Below are positions 17,111-26,511 of a stretch of 64,000 bases of DNA, in pieces (the first letter of the stretch is position 1; the number at the start of each line of letters is the position of its first letter). The stretch comes from Dickeya oryzae (GTDB taxonomy: Bacteria > Pseudomonadota > Gammaproteobacteria > Enterobacterales > Enterobacteriaceae). The stretch covers positions 775,298-839,297 of the forward strand of contig NZ_ML762920.1 in NCBI RefSeq assembly GCF_009372235.1, in the 5' to 3' direction. The translations under genes were made by a program, and so were the position numbers. The notes under the pieces are model-generated. The model made no database searches. It was not told the DNA's origin and saw only the letters and a program-made list of their open reading frames with translations.

Positions 17111-17346
17111 CTAGTACGACTAATGTGACGAAAAGAGCAGCAGCCATGTCCAGAACCTGCTAGCCTAAAGTTCAAGCAAAAAAGACCGATACCATAAAGA
17201 CGCTGGTGTGATATTGCACCAGTGCATCGGTATGCGAATGGATACCGTATTGATGGACGTCACGTCGGTACGCAGAGCAGTTCATTTACACAGAGCAGTT
17301 CGTTGCTGTACCGGCCCTCTTCCAGCACAACCATAGGATAACCACA

Positions 17347-17535
17347 ATGGATGTATCACAGATTGCATCGCTTTCCACTGGTCTGAATAACATGCAGCTT
17401 AACAGCGAGATCGGTACTGCTGTTCTTAAAAAATCTCTGGATAATCAGAAAGACACCGTGACCAGCCTCGTCCAGTCTATCCCTCAATTACCTGCCAATC
17501 CGGCGATCGGGCGTAATATCAACACCACCGCCTAA
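17347..17535 (+). CDS. YjfB-family small protein
   Basis: This 62-residue protein begins MDVSQIASLSTGLNNMQL and continues VLKKSLDNQKDTVTSLVQSIPQLP, the pattern of the YjfB family, which is annotated as putative motility protein. It is polar and helical with no signal peptide. A ribosome site AGGATAACC stands upstream, and a strong terminator follows at 17595. It is a single-gene unit. Function is not known experimentally as far as I recall. Confidence 0.82.
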   Translation: MDVSQIASLSTGLNNMQLNSEIGTAVLKKSLDNQKDTVTSLVQSIPQLPANPAIGRNINTTA

Positions 17536-17594
17536 TCCCGGCTGTCTCATCAGGAACGCGGCAGTACAGCTTTCCCGTTAAGACTGATTTTGCC

Positions 17595-17621
17595 AACCCG
17601 GCGAGTCACACTCACCGGGTT
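17595..17621 (+). terminator. Terminator after the YjfB-family gene
   Basis: AACCCGGCGAGT, a 3-base loop, then ACTCACCGGGTT form a strong hairpin followed by TCTATTCTT, 60 bases after the stop codon. Confidence 0.75.
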
Positions 17622-17700
17622 TCTATTCTTGCCCGTTTTTGTTCCCACCGGCTCTTACTTCTTACTCTCAGCGGATTTTACCGTTGTTTGCACGCGCCTT

Positions 17701-18774
17701 TTACCGGCTCAAGCGATGCGCAATCAACCGTAATTCTTCAGCGATTTGCTGCAAATCGCGCTGCTCATCAATACGCGGGCCGGTAGAGTTACGGATAACC
17801 AACCTGGCAGGCAGAATGGAGGACGACCGTTGAGCGTCGCTGTCACCAGCGTTCAGCAGGCGGTTAACCGCTTCCTTGCCCTGCAGGTCGAGATCCAGCG
17901 AGACGGTGGTTAACGCCGGGTGGAAGAACGAACTTTCATAGGTCCCGTCATAACCAATCACTGATTTCTGGCCGGGAATGGTCAACTGGTTTTGATGAAA
18001 AGCACTCAATACGCCGAGTGCCATCTGGTCGTTGGCGACCAGAACTGCGCTGAATTGCGGCGTTTCACGCAGCATCTGCAATGCGCTGGCGTAACCGCTC
18101 TGTGCATCCCAGTTGCCATGCATCACCGTTGTCGGCGTCAGGCCGTATCCCTCCAGCGTTTCCAGCCAGTTTTTCAGTCGCAGCCTTGCAGAAACTGAGC
18201 TGGCGGGTCCCGCCAGTAACGCAAAATCACGGTGCCCCAGTTCATACAGATACTTCACGCTGGCCCGTGTGCCATCCGCCGGGTTAAACGACACGTTGAA
18301 CACTGAACTGTAGGGGTCCACATCCAGAAACAGGCACAAAACGTCGTCGTTGTCCTCGGCGATACGCTGCGCTTCTTCCGTTTCCAGTGGCACGTTGATG
18401 ATAACCTTATCAACCCGCTGTGACTTGAGTTCATTGATAGAATCCTGAATGCCATGATTGACGTTCTCATCAATCATCGAGATCAGTACCTGATAGCCTT
18501 CGATATTTGCGTATCTTTTCACCGCCGCGGCGACTTGTGACGGTGCGTGCAGCGCCAGCGATGTCGTCACCAGCCCCACCGTCATACTTTGCTTACCCAC
18601 CAGTTGCTGAGCCAGTCGGTTAGGTACATAACGTAGCAACTCGATAGACTGCTCCACCTTGCGGCGCGTGGACTCGGAGACATTCGCAGATTTATTTAGC
18701 ACCCGCGATACCGTCTGATAAGAAACACCCGCATGGCGGGCAACATCCTCTAACGTAGCGCTTTTCGACTTCAT
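17701..18774 (-). CDS. ganR: LacI-family repressor of galactan utilisation
   Basis: This 357-residue LacI-type regulator has the HTH TLEDVARHAGVSYQTVSRVLN at residues about 7-27, the hinge NRLAQQLVGKQ and a periplasmic-binding-protein-like core. Its place beside the porin and the galactan cluster, in divergent orientation, identifies it as GanR of Dickeya. It should repress the gan genes until galactose or galacto-oligomers bind. Candidate operators ATGTGAACGTAATACAT recur at 18868, 19008 and 28020. Confidence 0.85.
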   Translation of the reverse strand: MKSKSATLEDVARHAGVSYQTVSRVLNKSANVSESTRRKVEQSIELLRYVPNRLAQQLVGKQSMTVGLVTTSLALHAPSQVAAAVKRYANIEGYQVLISMIDENVNHGIQDSINELKSQRVDKVIINVPLETEEAQRIAEDNDDVLCLFLDVDPYSSVFNVSFNPADGTRASVKYLYELGHRDFALLAGPASSVSARLRLKNWLETLEGYGLTPTTVMHGNWDAQSGYASALQMLRETPQFSAVLVANDQMALGVLSAFHQNQLTIPGQKSVIGYDGTYESSFFHPALTTVSLDLDLQGKEAVNRLLNAGDSDAQRSSSILPARLVIRNSTGPRIDEQRDLQQIAEELRLIAHRLSR

Positions 18775-18867
18775 GATCGGGTTTTCCGTCGTGGTTTTAG
18801 CGGGATTGTAACAGTTGCCTCAACCAAAAAACCATGCCCGGAATGCCATTCTGACCAAAGCATATAA

Positions 18868-18884
18868 AAGTATTACGTTCACAT
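18868..18884. promoter_or_regulatory. Candidate GanR operator, reverse copy
   Basis: AAGTATTACGTTCACAT is the reverse complement of the site at 19008 with one difference. It lies 94 bases upstream of ganR, in the divergent ganR-ganL promoter region. Confidence 0.55.
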
Positions 18885-19007
18885 AACAAAAACCCGTGAC
18901 AGACCTCACCAATCATTACAAAACAAAATGATTTATTTGCATTAAATCACAATAAACCAACGAAATCGTTGCTCAGTTTTACGCTTAAGCATTTTATCTA
19001 TCCATAA

Positions 19008-19024
19008 ATGTGAACGTAATACAT
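19008..19024. promoter_or_regulatory. Candidate GanR operator in front of ganL
   Basis: ATGTGAACGTAATACAT is an imperfect palindrome (ATGT...ACAT outer arms) of LacI-family size, 17 bases before the ganL ATG. The right 11 bases recur exactly at 28026-28036, in front of the gan ATPase gene. Confidence 0.55.
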
Positions 19025-19041
19025 TACAACAAGAGGCCATC

Positions 19042-20313
19042 ATGAACACCAAACTCCTTACTGTCTCTACCGCACTCACCGCCATGTTGATCTCGCCAGC
19101 CTTGCTGGCAGCAGAGGCCACCAGCGTCCCCATCGATTTTCACGGCTACCTGCGTGGTGGTGTGGGAGTATCCAATGATGGCGGCATGGCACAATGGCAG
19201 AAAAACAAACTTGGTCGCCTGGGTAACGAAAACGATACTTACGGCGAAGTGGAACTGGGCTCAGAGGTGTACAAGAAAAACGACGTCAGTTTCTACGTCG
19301 ATAGCATGGTCAGTATGGTGTCAGATGGCTCTAACGATAACGAAACCACCGTCGGCAACGATGCGCAGTTCGGCCTGCGTCAGCTGAATCTGCAAATTAA
19401 AGGGCTGGTCCCCGGCGATCCTAACGCGATGATCTGGGGTGGGAAACGCTACTATCAGCGTCACGATCTCCACATTATCGATACCAAATACTGGAATATT
19501 TCCGGCTCGGGTGCCGGGATCGAAAACTATACGCTGGGCCCGGGAGCGCTGTCCGTTGCCTGGATACGTGGCGACGCCAACGCCGTGGATGACCGTATCA
19601 ACGGCAACAGTAACGTCAACATCAATTATGCCGATGTGCGCTATGCCGGGCTGAAACCCTGGAAAGGTGCCTGGACCGAATTCGGTATCGACTATGCCAT
19701 GCCCAATGCCACCAAAAAACAGAAAGACTACGGCGGATTGTACGATGCAGACAACGGCGTCATGCTGACCGGTGAAATCAGTCAGGACATGCTGGGCGGC
19801 TATAACAAAGTAGTGTTGCAGTATGCCAATAAAGGGCTGGCGCAAAACATGGTGTCACAAGGCGGCGGTTGGTATGACATGTGGAACCAGGTTAACAGCG
19901 CTACCGGTTATCGCGCGATCAACACAGGTCTTATCCCGCTCACCGAGCGGCTGTCATTCAACCATGTACTGACCTGGGGCTCGGCTAACCACATCAATAA
20001 AGCCACGGATACCACCCGGTTGCTGTCGTTGGTCGGGCGTTTGCAATACCAGTTTACCGATTATGTGCGCGGCATTGGTGAAGTGGGTGCGTTTACCCAG
20101 AAAGACAACTTCAAGAACGGCACCGCGTTTAAACAGAGCGGTGAGAAATATACGCTGGCACTGGCACTGGCGGCAGGCCCGGCATTTATGTCACGACCGG
20201 AATTACGGCTTTATACCTCTTATCTCAACGACAGTCAGGATGGCAAGCCGTTCAAAGACGGTACGGCGAATAACACCTGGAACGTTGGCGTACAGGTGGA
20301 GGCCTGGTGGTAA
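19042..20313 (+). CDS. ganL: Maltoporin-like outer membrane porin for galacto-oligosaccharides
   Basis: This 423-residue LamB-family porin has a signal peptide cut after SPALLA, then VPIDFHGYLRGGVGVSNDGG as the typical first strand, and ends with VQVEAWW, the C-terminal aromatic residue needed for outer membrane assembly. In Dickeya the porin beside ganR admits the oligogalactans made by the secreted galactanase. AAGAGG precedes the ATG. A bidirectional terminator follows at 20386. Expression is probably controlled by GanR through the site at 19008. Confidence 0.88.
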   Translation: MNTKLLTVSTALTAMLISPALLAAEATSVPIDFHGYLRGGVGVSNDGGMAQWQKNKLGRLGNENDTYGEVELGSEVYKKNDVSFYVDSMVSMVSDGSNDNETTVGNDAQFGLRQLNLQIKGLVPGDPNAMIWGGKRYYQRHDLHIIDTKYWNISGSGAGIENYTLGPGALSVAWIRGDANAVDDRINGNSNVNINYADVRYAGLKPWKGAWTEFGIDYAMPNATKKQKDYGGLYDADNGVMLTGEISQDMLGGYNKVVLQYANKGLAQNMVSQGGGWYDMWNQVNSATGYRAINTGLIPLTERLSFNHVLTWGSANHINKATDTTRLLSLVGRLQYQFTDYVRGIGEVGAFTQKDNFKNGTAFKQSGEKYTLALALAAGPAFMSRPELRLYTSYLNDSQDGKPFKDGTANNTWNVGVQVEAWW

Positions 20314-20385
20314 CCAGCCCCCGGAATATTCCCTTCTCCGGTAGTTTTTTCATCATTGTTATCTGAACGTTTAGCGCTATGTTTT

Positions 20386-20410
20386 GAGGATAACCCGCCA
20401 GGTTATCCTC
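20386..20410. terminator. Terminator after ganL (possibly bidirectional)
   Basis: GAGGATAACC, a 5-base loop, then GGTTATCCTC form a perfect hairpin followed by TTTTTTATTT on the plus strand and preceded by CAAAAC on the minus-strand exit. It separates ganL from the convergent end of the gan operon. Confidence 0.85.
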
Positions 20411-20431
20411 TTTTTTATTTATAGCGTGCGG

Positions 20432-20752
20432 TTATTCCGGCCGGGAAAAATGTTCCTCCAGTAATTTACGCAATGTATCCGACTGTTTACCGAATATGGC
20501 ATGAACCTGCTGGCCCAGAATAATCACACCCAGCGCACCTTCTTGCTGTAATCCTTGTGAATCAACCACACTCAGATCTTTTACCGTCACCCGCAATCGG
20601 GTAATACAGGCATCGACCTGCTCGATATTCTCCCGCCCGCCAAATAACTGCAGCAGACGCTGAATTTGCTGTTTATCGTCGTCGCTTAATTCCGCCGTCG
20701 GCTTCGGGTGTGAAAAATAACGCATAACAGAATGCAGACTGACCATGAGCAT
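20432..20752 (-). CDS. ganC: Stand-alone PTS EIIB domain protein (glucose-family type)
   Basis: This 106-residue protein is a PTS EIIB domain of the glucose/N-acetylglucosamine type: LLQLFGGRENIEQVDACITRLRV carries the phosphorylated Cys at residue 49 in the C-x-TRLR motif, followed by LGVIILGQQVHAIFG. No EIIA or EIIC is encoded nearby; it is the last gene of an ABC-transporter operon. By position it corresponds to the C of ganEFGABC in Dickeya dadantii, a symbol I apply from memory. It may have a regulatory rather than transport role, linking PTS phosphorylation state to galactan use; that is inference. The ATG at 20746 has better spacing from AGGAG than the one at 20752. Confidence 0.78.
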   Translation of the reverse strand: MLMVSLHSVMRYFSHPKPTAELSDDDKQQIQRLLQLFGGRENIEQVDACITRLRVTVKDLSVVDSQGLQQEGALGVIILGQQVHAIFGKQSDTLRKLLEEHFSRPE

Positions 20753-20864
20753 ACTCCTGTGAAGGTATCGTTCGGTACACGGCGACGCCCAACGGCACGG
20801 TGGGTATCACCCCAAAAGAAAACGCCCATGCCGGTAACAGCGATGGGCGCAGGTTTGATAGCGG

Positions 20865-22922
20865 TTACACCAGACGGCGGCGGACAACCCGGCAATCCCA
20901 GGCGGAAAGGACAACCTCGCTTAACGGTGCACCGGTCAGCATATCGCGGTACCCGGCGGGCAGTGTGAGCGTATGCGGCAACGCGCTGTAGTTTTCAATG
21001 AAGATAAATTCGTCGTCACCGTTGGTGCGGCGGTGTGCCGTTACCGCCTCGGGGAATGGCATGTCCAGTGCCCGGGGTAGATTAAGTTCACGGATGATAG
21101 CGGCAAAGAAATCACGCTGAAATGCCAGGTCGTTACGCGACGTGACGTACCAGGCTTTTCCGTTGCCGACACGGTTTACCGTTACCGCAGGTCGCCCGGC
21201 ATAGAAATCGTCACAGTAGCTGGCGAGCGCCGTCGCCCCCTCAAGGTGAATCAACTCACACAGATGGCGTGCCTGATACGGCCCTTTCAGCCCGATGTCA
21301 TTGTCTGACAGCCCCAGTACCCGGTTATATTCGCCGTCCGCCAGGCAATCAATCTCTTCTGACCAGATACCCAACAGCGGGCGTAGCGGGCCAGGAAAGC
21401 CGCCCAGATAACACAGGTCACTGTCGTTAACGATACCACTCCAGTAGGTCACCACCACCTGGCCGCCTTGCCGGACAAACTGCTCAAGACGCCCGGCAAA
21501 CCCTGGCCGCACCATGTAGAGCATCGGTGCAATCAGCAACCGATAGCCGCTGAAATCACAGTCAGCGTTGATGACGTCTACCGCGATCCCCAGCTCCCAG
21601 AATGGACGATAATGCTCCGCTACCGTTTTTTCATATTCCAGACCCAGGTTACGCGGCCCCTGCGCATCATCCATCGCCCAGCGGCTTTCCCAGTCAAACA
21701 GAATCGCCACCTGCGCGTCCACCCGGCTGCCTGCCACATCGGCGAGCTGCGATAAAATCTGCCCCAGTTGGGCGACTTCACGACCAACGCGGGTATCAAC
21801 ATGGCCGACGTGATCCACCACCGCGCCGTGGAATTTCTCCACCGATCCACGGCTCTTACGCCACTGAAAGTACTGCACCGCGTCCGCACCATGCGCCACC
21901 GCCTGCAATGAAGAGAGAATGTGCATGCCCGGCTTCTTGAGCTTGCTGAGCGGCTGCCAGTTGGTCACGCTGGGGGTCGATTCCATCAACACAAACGGTT
22001 TACCCTGCTTGAGCGAGCGCATCAGGTCATGGAACAGGGCGATATAACAGGCGAGCGTGGCGTCGTCCTTATCCCGATGCCACATCGGGTAACTGTCCCA
22101 GGAAATAACATCCAGTACCTGCGACAACTGCCAGTAATCGTAGTCGTAGAAATACTCCATGAAGTTGGTGGTGACCGGAATCGCCGGGTTGACTCGCTTC
22201 AATGGGGCAATTTCCTGTGCGCAGAAGTCTTTCGCCTGTGCGGTATTAAAGCGCCGCCAGTCAAGGTTCAACCCATGAATGGACACTTCGCCTTGCGGCG
22301 CGGGTGATTCAATCTGTGACCAGTCGCTGTAGGTGTGGCTCCAGAAATCACTCCACCAGGCGTGATTGAGGTTCTCCAGCGTCTGGTAACGTGCCTGCAA
22401 CCAGTGACGAAAGGCCTGCTGGCAGCGCGGGCAATGGCATTCACCGCTGTATTCGTTAGAAATATGCCAGCCGATGACCGCCGGGTGATGCCCGTAGCGT
22501 TCTGCCAGCAACGTATTGATTTTTTGGACCTTATCCCGATACACCGGCGATGACAGGCAATGATTGTGGCGGCCACCGTGCAAGGCTGGCACCCGGTCAC
22601 GCCCGACACGCAATACGTCCGGGTAGCGCTGCGACATCCAGGCCGGACGCGCACCGCTGGGTGTCGCCAGAAACACGGAAATGCCCTGCTGATATAATTT
22701 ATCAATCACCTCATCCAGCCAGTCGAACCGATAGACCCCCTCCTGCGGTTCCAGTTTGGACCAGCTAAAAATCCCCACCGACATGACATTACATTTCACC
22801 TGTTTCATCATGGCGATATCGTCATCAATAATGCCGGGGTAATTCTCCCATTGCTCCGGATTATAATCAGCGCCATGTAATAACCCTTCGACCTTCGGAT
22901 TCAAAGGCGGAAATCGTTTCAT
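20865..22922 (-). CDS. ganB: GH42 beta-galactosidase
   Basis: This 685-residue enzyme has the GH42 layout: GADYNPEQWENYP at the start, HISNEYSGECHCPRC with the acid/base Glu beside a zinc-type Cys cluster, VLMESTPSVTNWQP with the nucleophile Glu, then the trimerisation and C-terminal beta domains. It has no signal peptide, so it acts in the cytoplasm, releasing galactose from imported oligogalactans. The ATG at 22922 is chosen because the conserved N-terminus begins there; upstream in-frame codons look non-homologous. It follows the galactanase gene in the gan operon. Confidence 0.92.
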   Translation of the reverse strand: MKRFPPLNPKVEGLLHGADYNPEQWENYPGIIDDDIAMMKQVKCNVMSVGIFSWSKLEPQEGVYRFDWLDEVIDKLYQQGISVFLATPSGARPAWMSQRYPDVLRVGRDRVPALHGGRHNHCLSSPVYRDKVQKINTLLAERYGHHPAVIGWHISNEYSGECHCPRCQQAFRHWLQARYQTLENLNHAWWSDFWSHTYSDWSQIESPAPQGEVSIHGLNLDWRRFNTAQAKDFCAQEIAPLKRVNPAIPVTTNFMEYFYDYDYWQLSQVLDVISWDSYPMWHRDKDDATLACYIALFHDLMRSLKQGKPFVLMESTPSVTNWQPLSKLKKPGMHILSSLQAVAHGADAVQYFQWRKSRGSVEKFHGAVVDHVGHVDTRVGREVAQLGQILSQLADVAGSRVDAQVAILFDWESRWAMDDAQGPRNLGLEYEKTVAEHYRPFWELGIAVDVINADCDFSGYRLLIAPMLYMVRPGFAGRLEQFVRQGGQVVVTYWSGIVNDSDLCYLGGFPGPLRPLLGIWSEEIDCLADGEYNRVLGLSDNDIGLKGPYQARHLCELIHLEGATALASYCDDFYAGRPAVTVNRVGNGKAWYVTSRNDLAFQRDFFAAIIRELNLPRALDMPFPEAVTAHRRTNGDDEFIFIENYSALPHTLTLPAGYRDMLTGAPLSEVVLSAWDCRVVRRRLV

Positions 22923-23021
22923 AAAACAATCCTTAATACTGAATAGGCAGGCGGCAACGACATCATTTCCCACAATAAGCAAGGGCCGCCAACGCATCTG
23001 CACGTGAAATATGACGGGTAT

Positions 23022-24221
23022 TTATTTAAAGACTTTTATCGAAGGCAGTACCTCCCCCTGGCAATTAAATAACGCCTGATTTTCACGGGCATTGCCCAAT
23101 TTCCAGTGGTCATTGATATAAGTCATACCGGCTTCGGTAGCCCAGGTATTTCCCGGCGGGGTTATCCAGGCGGGTTCCCAATAGAACACCCCTTTGCCGC
23201 GTTTTTTCGGCACATCAATCACGCTTTGCATCAGGTCACGAACGAAATCGGCCTGCCCTTGCACCGTTGCCGGATAGCCGCCCGCCGCCGCTTCCTTCTC
23301 GCCAAAGCTGTTTTCGGCGTTGTCACAGTTCGCCAGGGTATAGCCGTAGGCAGCCTCTACCACGATAACGCCTTTGTTGTAGCGCTGGCTGATATCGTCC
23401 ATGTTGGCTTTCAGGGCGCTGATGGGGCCGTTCCAGTAGGTGTACATCGACAGACCAATCACATCGAACGGCACGCCGCGCTTGGTGATTTCATCAAACC
23501 ACCAGCGGAAGGTATCGTTCTTGGTGCCTTCTGCCAGATGCAGCATGATCTTCACCTGCCCTGGCGAACTGAGGTTTTCGCGCAAACCGGCAATCGCGGC
23601 ATTCAGCAGGCCAGCCAACCGGTCGAATTCGCCGCCGCCCTGCCCCCAGCTTTTGCCTTCCGGCCACAAGATACCGCCGTTGGCTTCGTTACCGATCTGC
23701 ACCATATCCGGCAACACCCCTTCCCGCTTAAAACGGGCGATGGTGTCACGGGTATAGTCATGAACGGCGGTTTTCAGTTGATCGTAGGACAGGTTAGCCC
23801 AGGCTTTCGGCTTGAATTGCTTGCCGGGGTCAGTCCAGAAATCGCTGTAGTGAAAATCCAACAACAGCTTCATCCCTGCGGCTTTGGCGCGTTTAGCCAG
23901 CGCCAGGGTCGTTGCCAGATCGTTATCGCCACCGCCGTAAGGGTGCCCGGCGCTGTCTTTGGGGTCTACCCACAACCGCAACCGGATATAGTTAACGCCG
24001 TTCTTTTTCAGCAGCGCGACCGGGTCAACACGCGTGTGGTTCTCGTCATAAAACACAGCCCCCTGACGCTCCACTTCCAGCAGGGTGGAAATATCCGCCC
24101 CTTTGATAAAATCGGCCGGGGCATTGCGCAGCGGTTTAATAACGACAGACTCCACCGCCATGAGCGGCGTCGCGCCCAGCGACAGGGAAACAGCCAGTAA
24201 AGCGGGTATCATTTTTTTCAT
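23022..24221 (-). CDS. ganA: Secreted GH53 endo-beta-1,4-galactanase (GalA)
   Basis: This 399-residue enzyme has a signal peptide (MKKMIPALLAVSLSLGATPLMA) and a GH53 domain: FIKGADISTLLEVE at the start, MVQIGNEANGGILWPEG with the acid/base Glu, and VIVVEAAYGYT with the nucleophile Glu. It cuts the galactan side chains of pectin outside the inner membrane. It sits between the permease gene ganG (5 bases) and ganB, so uptake and breakdown are made together. The protein is called GalA in the Dickeya literature as I recall it. Confidence 0.92.
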   Translation of the reverse strand: MKKMIPALLAVSLSLGATPLMAVESVVIKPLRNAPADFIKGADISTLLEVERQGAVFYDENHTRVDPVALLKKNGVNYIRLRLWVDPKDSAGHPYGGGDNDLATTLALAKRAKAAGMKLLLDFHYSDFWTDPGKQFKPKAWANLSYDQLKTAVHDYTRDTIARFKREGVLPDMVQIGNEANGGILWPEGKSWGQGGGEFDRLAGLLNAAIAGLRENLSSPGQVKIMLHLAEGTKNDTFRWWFDEITKRGVPFDVIGLSMYTYWNGPISALKANMDDISQRYNKGVIVVEAAYGYTLANCDNAENSFGEKEAAAGGYPATVQGQADFVRDLMQSVIDVPKKRGKGVFYWEPAWITPPGNTWATEAGMTYINDHWKLGNARENQALFNCQGEVLPSIKVFK

Positions 24222-24226
24222 CGTGA

Positions 24227-25126
24227 TTATCCTTTGGTACTGCCTGAGGTAAGGCCGGAGACAAAATATTTTTGCAGCATCAGGTAAAGCAGCGCGACCG
24301 GCACGGCAATCAACACCGCACCGGCGGCGTAGGTGGTGTAGCTGGCTCCCATTTTCTGGGCCACCAGGTTGTACAAACCGATAGGCAGGGTGTACTTATC
24401 CGGCGTGCGCAAAATGGTGCTGGACAGGATGAAATCGCCCAGTGGGCCAGTGAAGGAAAATAGCGCCACCACGGCGATAATGGGCTTGGACAGCGGAAGG
24501 ATGATCTCAATAAAGATTCGGAAATTGCCTGCACCGTCCATGCGCGCTGATTCGTCCAGCTCACGGGGAATGGCGTCCAGATAACCTTTCATTAAGTAGG
24601 TGTTCATCGGGATCATGCCAGCGACATAAATCAGCACCAGCGCCAGATGGCTATTGATCAACCCCAGCAGTTGCGACAGCACAAAAATGGCTATCAGCGC
24701 CGAGAACTGCGGGATCATCTGCAACAGCAAAAATAACATCAGGCCATTCTGCCGCCCTTTGAAACGGAAACGGGAAAAGGCATAGGCGGTGAAGCTGACA
24801 CTTAACAGCGTCAGCACCATAGTCAGGAAGCTGATTTTCATCGAGTTCACGTACCAGGTCAGATAATTGACCTGGCCGTTAAACAGATCCGCATAGTGCT
24901 GGAAGGACGGGTTATCCGGAATGATCGAGGTGCTCAGCAGGCTGTTGCCCGCATTGAGCGATGCCCCGACCGTCCACACCAGCGGATAAATGATCACCAC
25001 GGACACCGCAATAATCACCAGCCAGGACAGCGAAAGCCGAATCGCCCTCTCACGTTTGATGCTTTGATGATTAACACTCTGCCGATTAACGCGTTGATGC
25101 TGAATACGCTGAGTCGTCGCCATCAT
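24227..25126 (-). CDS. ganG: ABC sugar permease, MalG type
   Basis: This 299-residue protein has about six membrane helices and the EAA loop of carbohydrate permeases (LDESARMDGAGNFRIFIEIILPLSKP). It is the MalG-like half of the galacto-oligosaccharide importer. The start pair ATGATG at 25126 follows AAGGGGG eight bases after the ganF stop. The N-terminal cytoplasmic region contains a QRxxHQRVNRQSVNHQS-type low-complexity stretch, which is unusual but does not break the frame. Confidence 0.9.
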   Translation of the reverse strand: MMATTQRIQHQRVNRQSVNHQSIKRERAIRLSLSWLVIIAVSVVIIYPLVWTVGASLNAGNSLLSTSIIPDNPSFQHYADLFNGQVNYLTWYVNSMKISFLTMVLTLLSVSFTAYAFSRFRFKGRQNGLMLFLLLQMIPQFSALIAIFVLSQLLGLINSHLALVLIYVAGMIPMNTYLMKGYLDAIPRELDESARMDGAGNFRIFIEIILPLSKPIIAVVALFSFTGPLGDFILSSTILRTPDKYTLPIGLYNLVAQKMGASYTTYAAGAVLIAVPVALLYLMLQKYFVSGLTSGSTKG

Positions 25127-25133
25127 TGCCCCC

Positions 25134-26441
25134 TTAAGCCATGTCATCGTTTTTGAACGACCGGGTCGCCCGGAATTGCCACAACGCCAGGCCGACGACA
25201 AAGATCGACAGCAGGATGGTGATGGTGGCGGCAATCGCATACTGGGACGACGACATCGTCAGCTTGTAAATCCAGGACACCAAAATATCGGTGCCCCCGG
25301 CATTGGAGCCGGCGACGGCAGGCCCGCCGTTGTTAAACAGATAGATAATGTTGAAATTGTTAAAGTTGAAGGTGTACTGGGTGATGATGATCGGCGCAAT
25401 CGAATACAGCACCAGCGGCAGCGTAATGGTGCGCAGTTGCGTCCAGCGGCTGGCACCGTCCATCGTGGCCGCCTCGTACAAATCCTCCGGAATGGCCTGG
25501 AGCACGCCGGTGGTCATGGCGAACACAAACGGGAAACCGAGCCAGGTCTGCATCATGATCAACGCCGTTTTGGTCCAAAACGGATCGGTCAACCAGGCTT
25601 TGGGGCTCACCCCTAACGACGCCAGAATGGCATTGTTAATTACGCCAAACGAATCGTTGAACATCCCGGCGAACACCAGAATAGTGACGAACCCCGGCAC
25701 CGCCCACGGCAGAATGAAAATCGTGCGAATCAGCGGTTTAAAACGCAGGTCTTTCTGGTTTACCAGGATTGCCAGCAATACCCCCACCGTGCACTGCAAT
25801 GTCGTCGCCAGCAGCGTCCACACCACCGTCCATTGCAGCACATCCAGAAATGTCGAACGCCAGATGCTGAGGGTAAAAATACTGACGAAATTCTTCAGGC
25901 CGACCCATTCCACCAGTTTGGCGGGCGGTGTGTGGTACAGGTTATAGTTGGTAAAGGCGATGGCGAAACCAAACAGAATCGGGAATATCACCACAAACAC
26001 CAGCAGGATAAACCCCGGTGTAATCATCAGGTAAGGGAAGCCCTCGCTCAACAACAGGCGGTATTGCTGGCGCACACTATGAAGCGCCAGCCCCTCATCA
26101 CGTCGCTTGCCGTTACGCCAGGCGTCGTTGATAGACCAGGCATAAATCAGCACACCAAACGCGATGATAAGCACGCTGATGATCCCTTCCGCCAGCAGGA
26201 AGATGGAGTTATCACGCGGGACTTCCTCGCCCAGCGTATACACGCCCCACAGACCGGTGCGCAGAAAATCATGGAATACCCCCAGGTAACTACCGAGCAG
26301 CACTAAAAAGATCATGCCCTTCGCCCACTGACGATGGTAAAACTGCCCGCCGCCGGGCAGCACGGCGCAGCCTGCCGCAACCCAGGCGTGGTGTCGGGTA
26401 CGCTTTTCCCCACAAAGGGGTTCGCCAGAACTGATAATCAC
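25134..26441 (-). CDS. ganF: ABC sugar permease, MalF type
   Basis: This 435-residue protein has eight or so membrane helices and the EAA loop DLYEAATMDGASRWTQLRTITLPL. It is the larger, MalF-like permease of the importer; the additional N-terminal helices before ITPGFILLVFVVIFPILFG are typical. The start is a GTG at 26441 with AAGGAG eight bases upstream. It follows ganE and precedes ganG. Confidence 0.9.
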   Translation of the reverse strand: MIISSGEPLCGEKRTRHHAWVAAGCAVLPGGGQFYHRQWAKGMIFLVLLGSYLGVFHDFLRTGLWGVYTLGEEVPRDNSIFLLAEGIISVLIIAFGVLIYAWSINDAWRNGKRRDEGLALHSVRQQYRLLLSEGFPYLMITPGFILLVFVVIFPILFGFAIAFTNYNLYHTPPAKLVEWVGLKNFVSIFTLSIWRSTFLDVLQWTVVWTLLATTLQCTVGVLLAILVNQKDLRFKPLIRTIFILPWAVPGFVTILVFAGMFNDSFGVINNAILASLGVSPKAWLTDPFWTKTALIMMQTWLGFPFVFAMTTGVLQAIPEDLYEAATMDGASRWTQLRTITLPLVLYSIAPIIITQYTFNFNNFNIIYLFNNGGPAVAGSNAGGTDILVSWIYKLTMSSSQYAIAATITILLSIFVVGLALWQFRATRSFKNDDMA

Positions 26442-26511
26442 ACGCGACTCCTTGTTATCGCGGGAGGCTGCCCTCCCGCACTATATGACCGATGCCAATG
26501 AATAACGGCGG

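Noticed and set aside
23106-24200. A 364-codon open frame on the plus strand opposite the galactanase gene
   Set aside because: It is antisense to a gene with clear GH53 motifs and signal peptide; its translation is rich in His, Arg and Gln, and no family is recognised. High GC at third positions explains the open frame.
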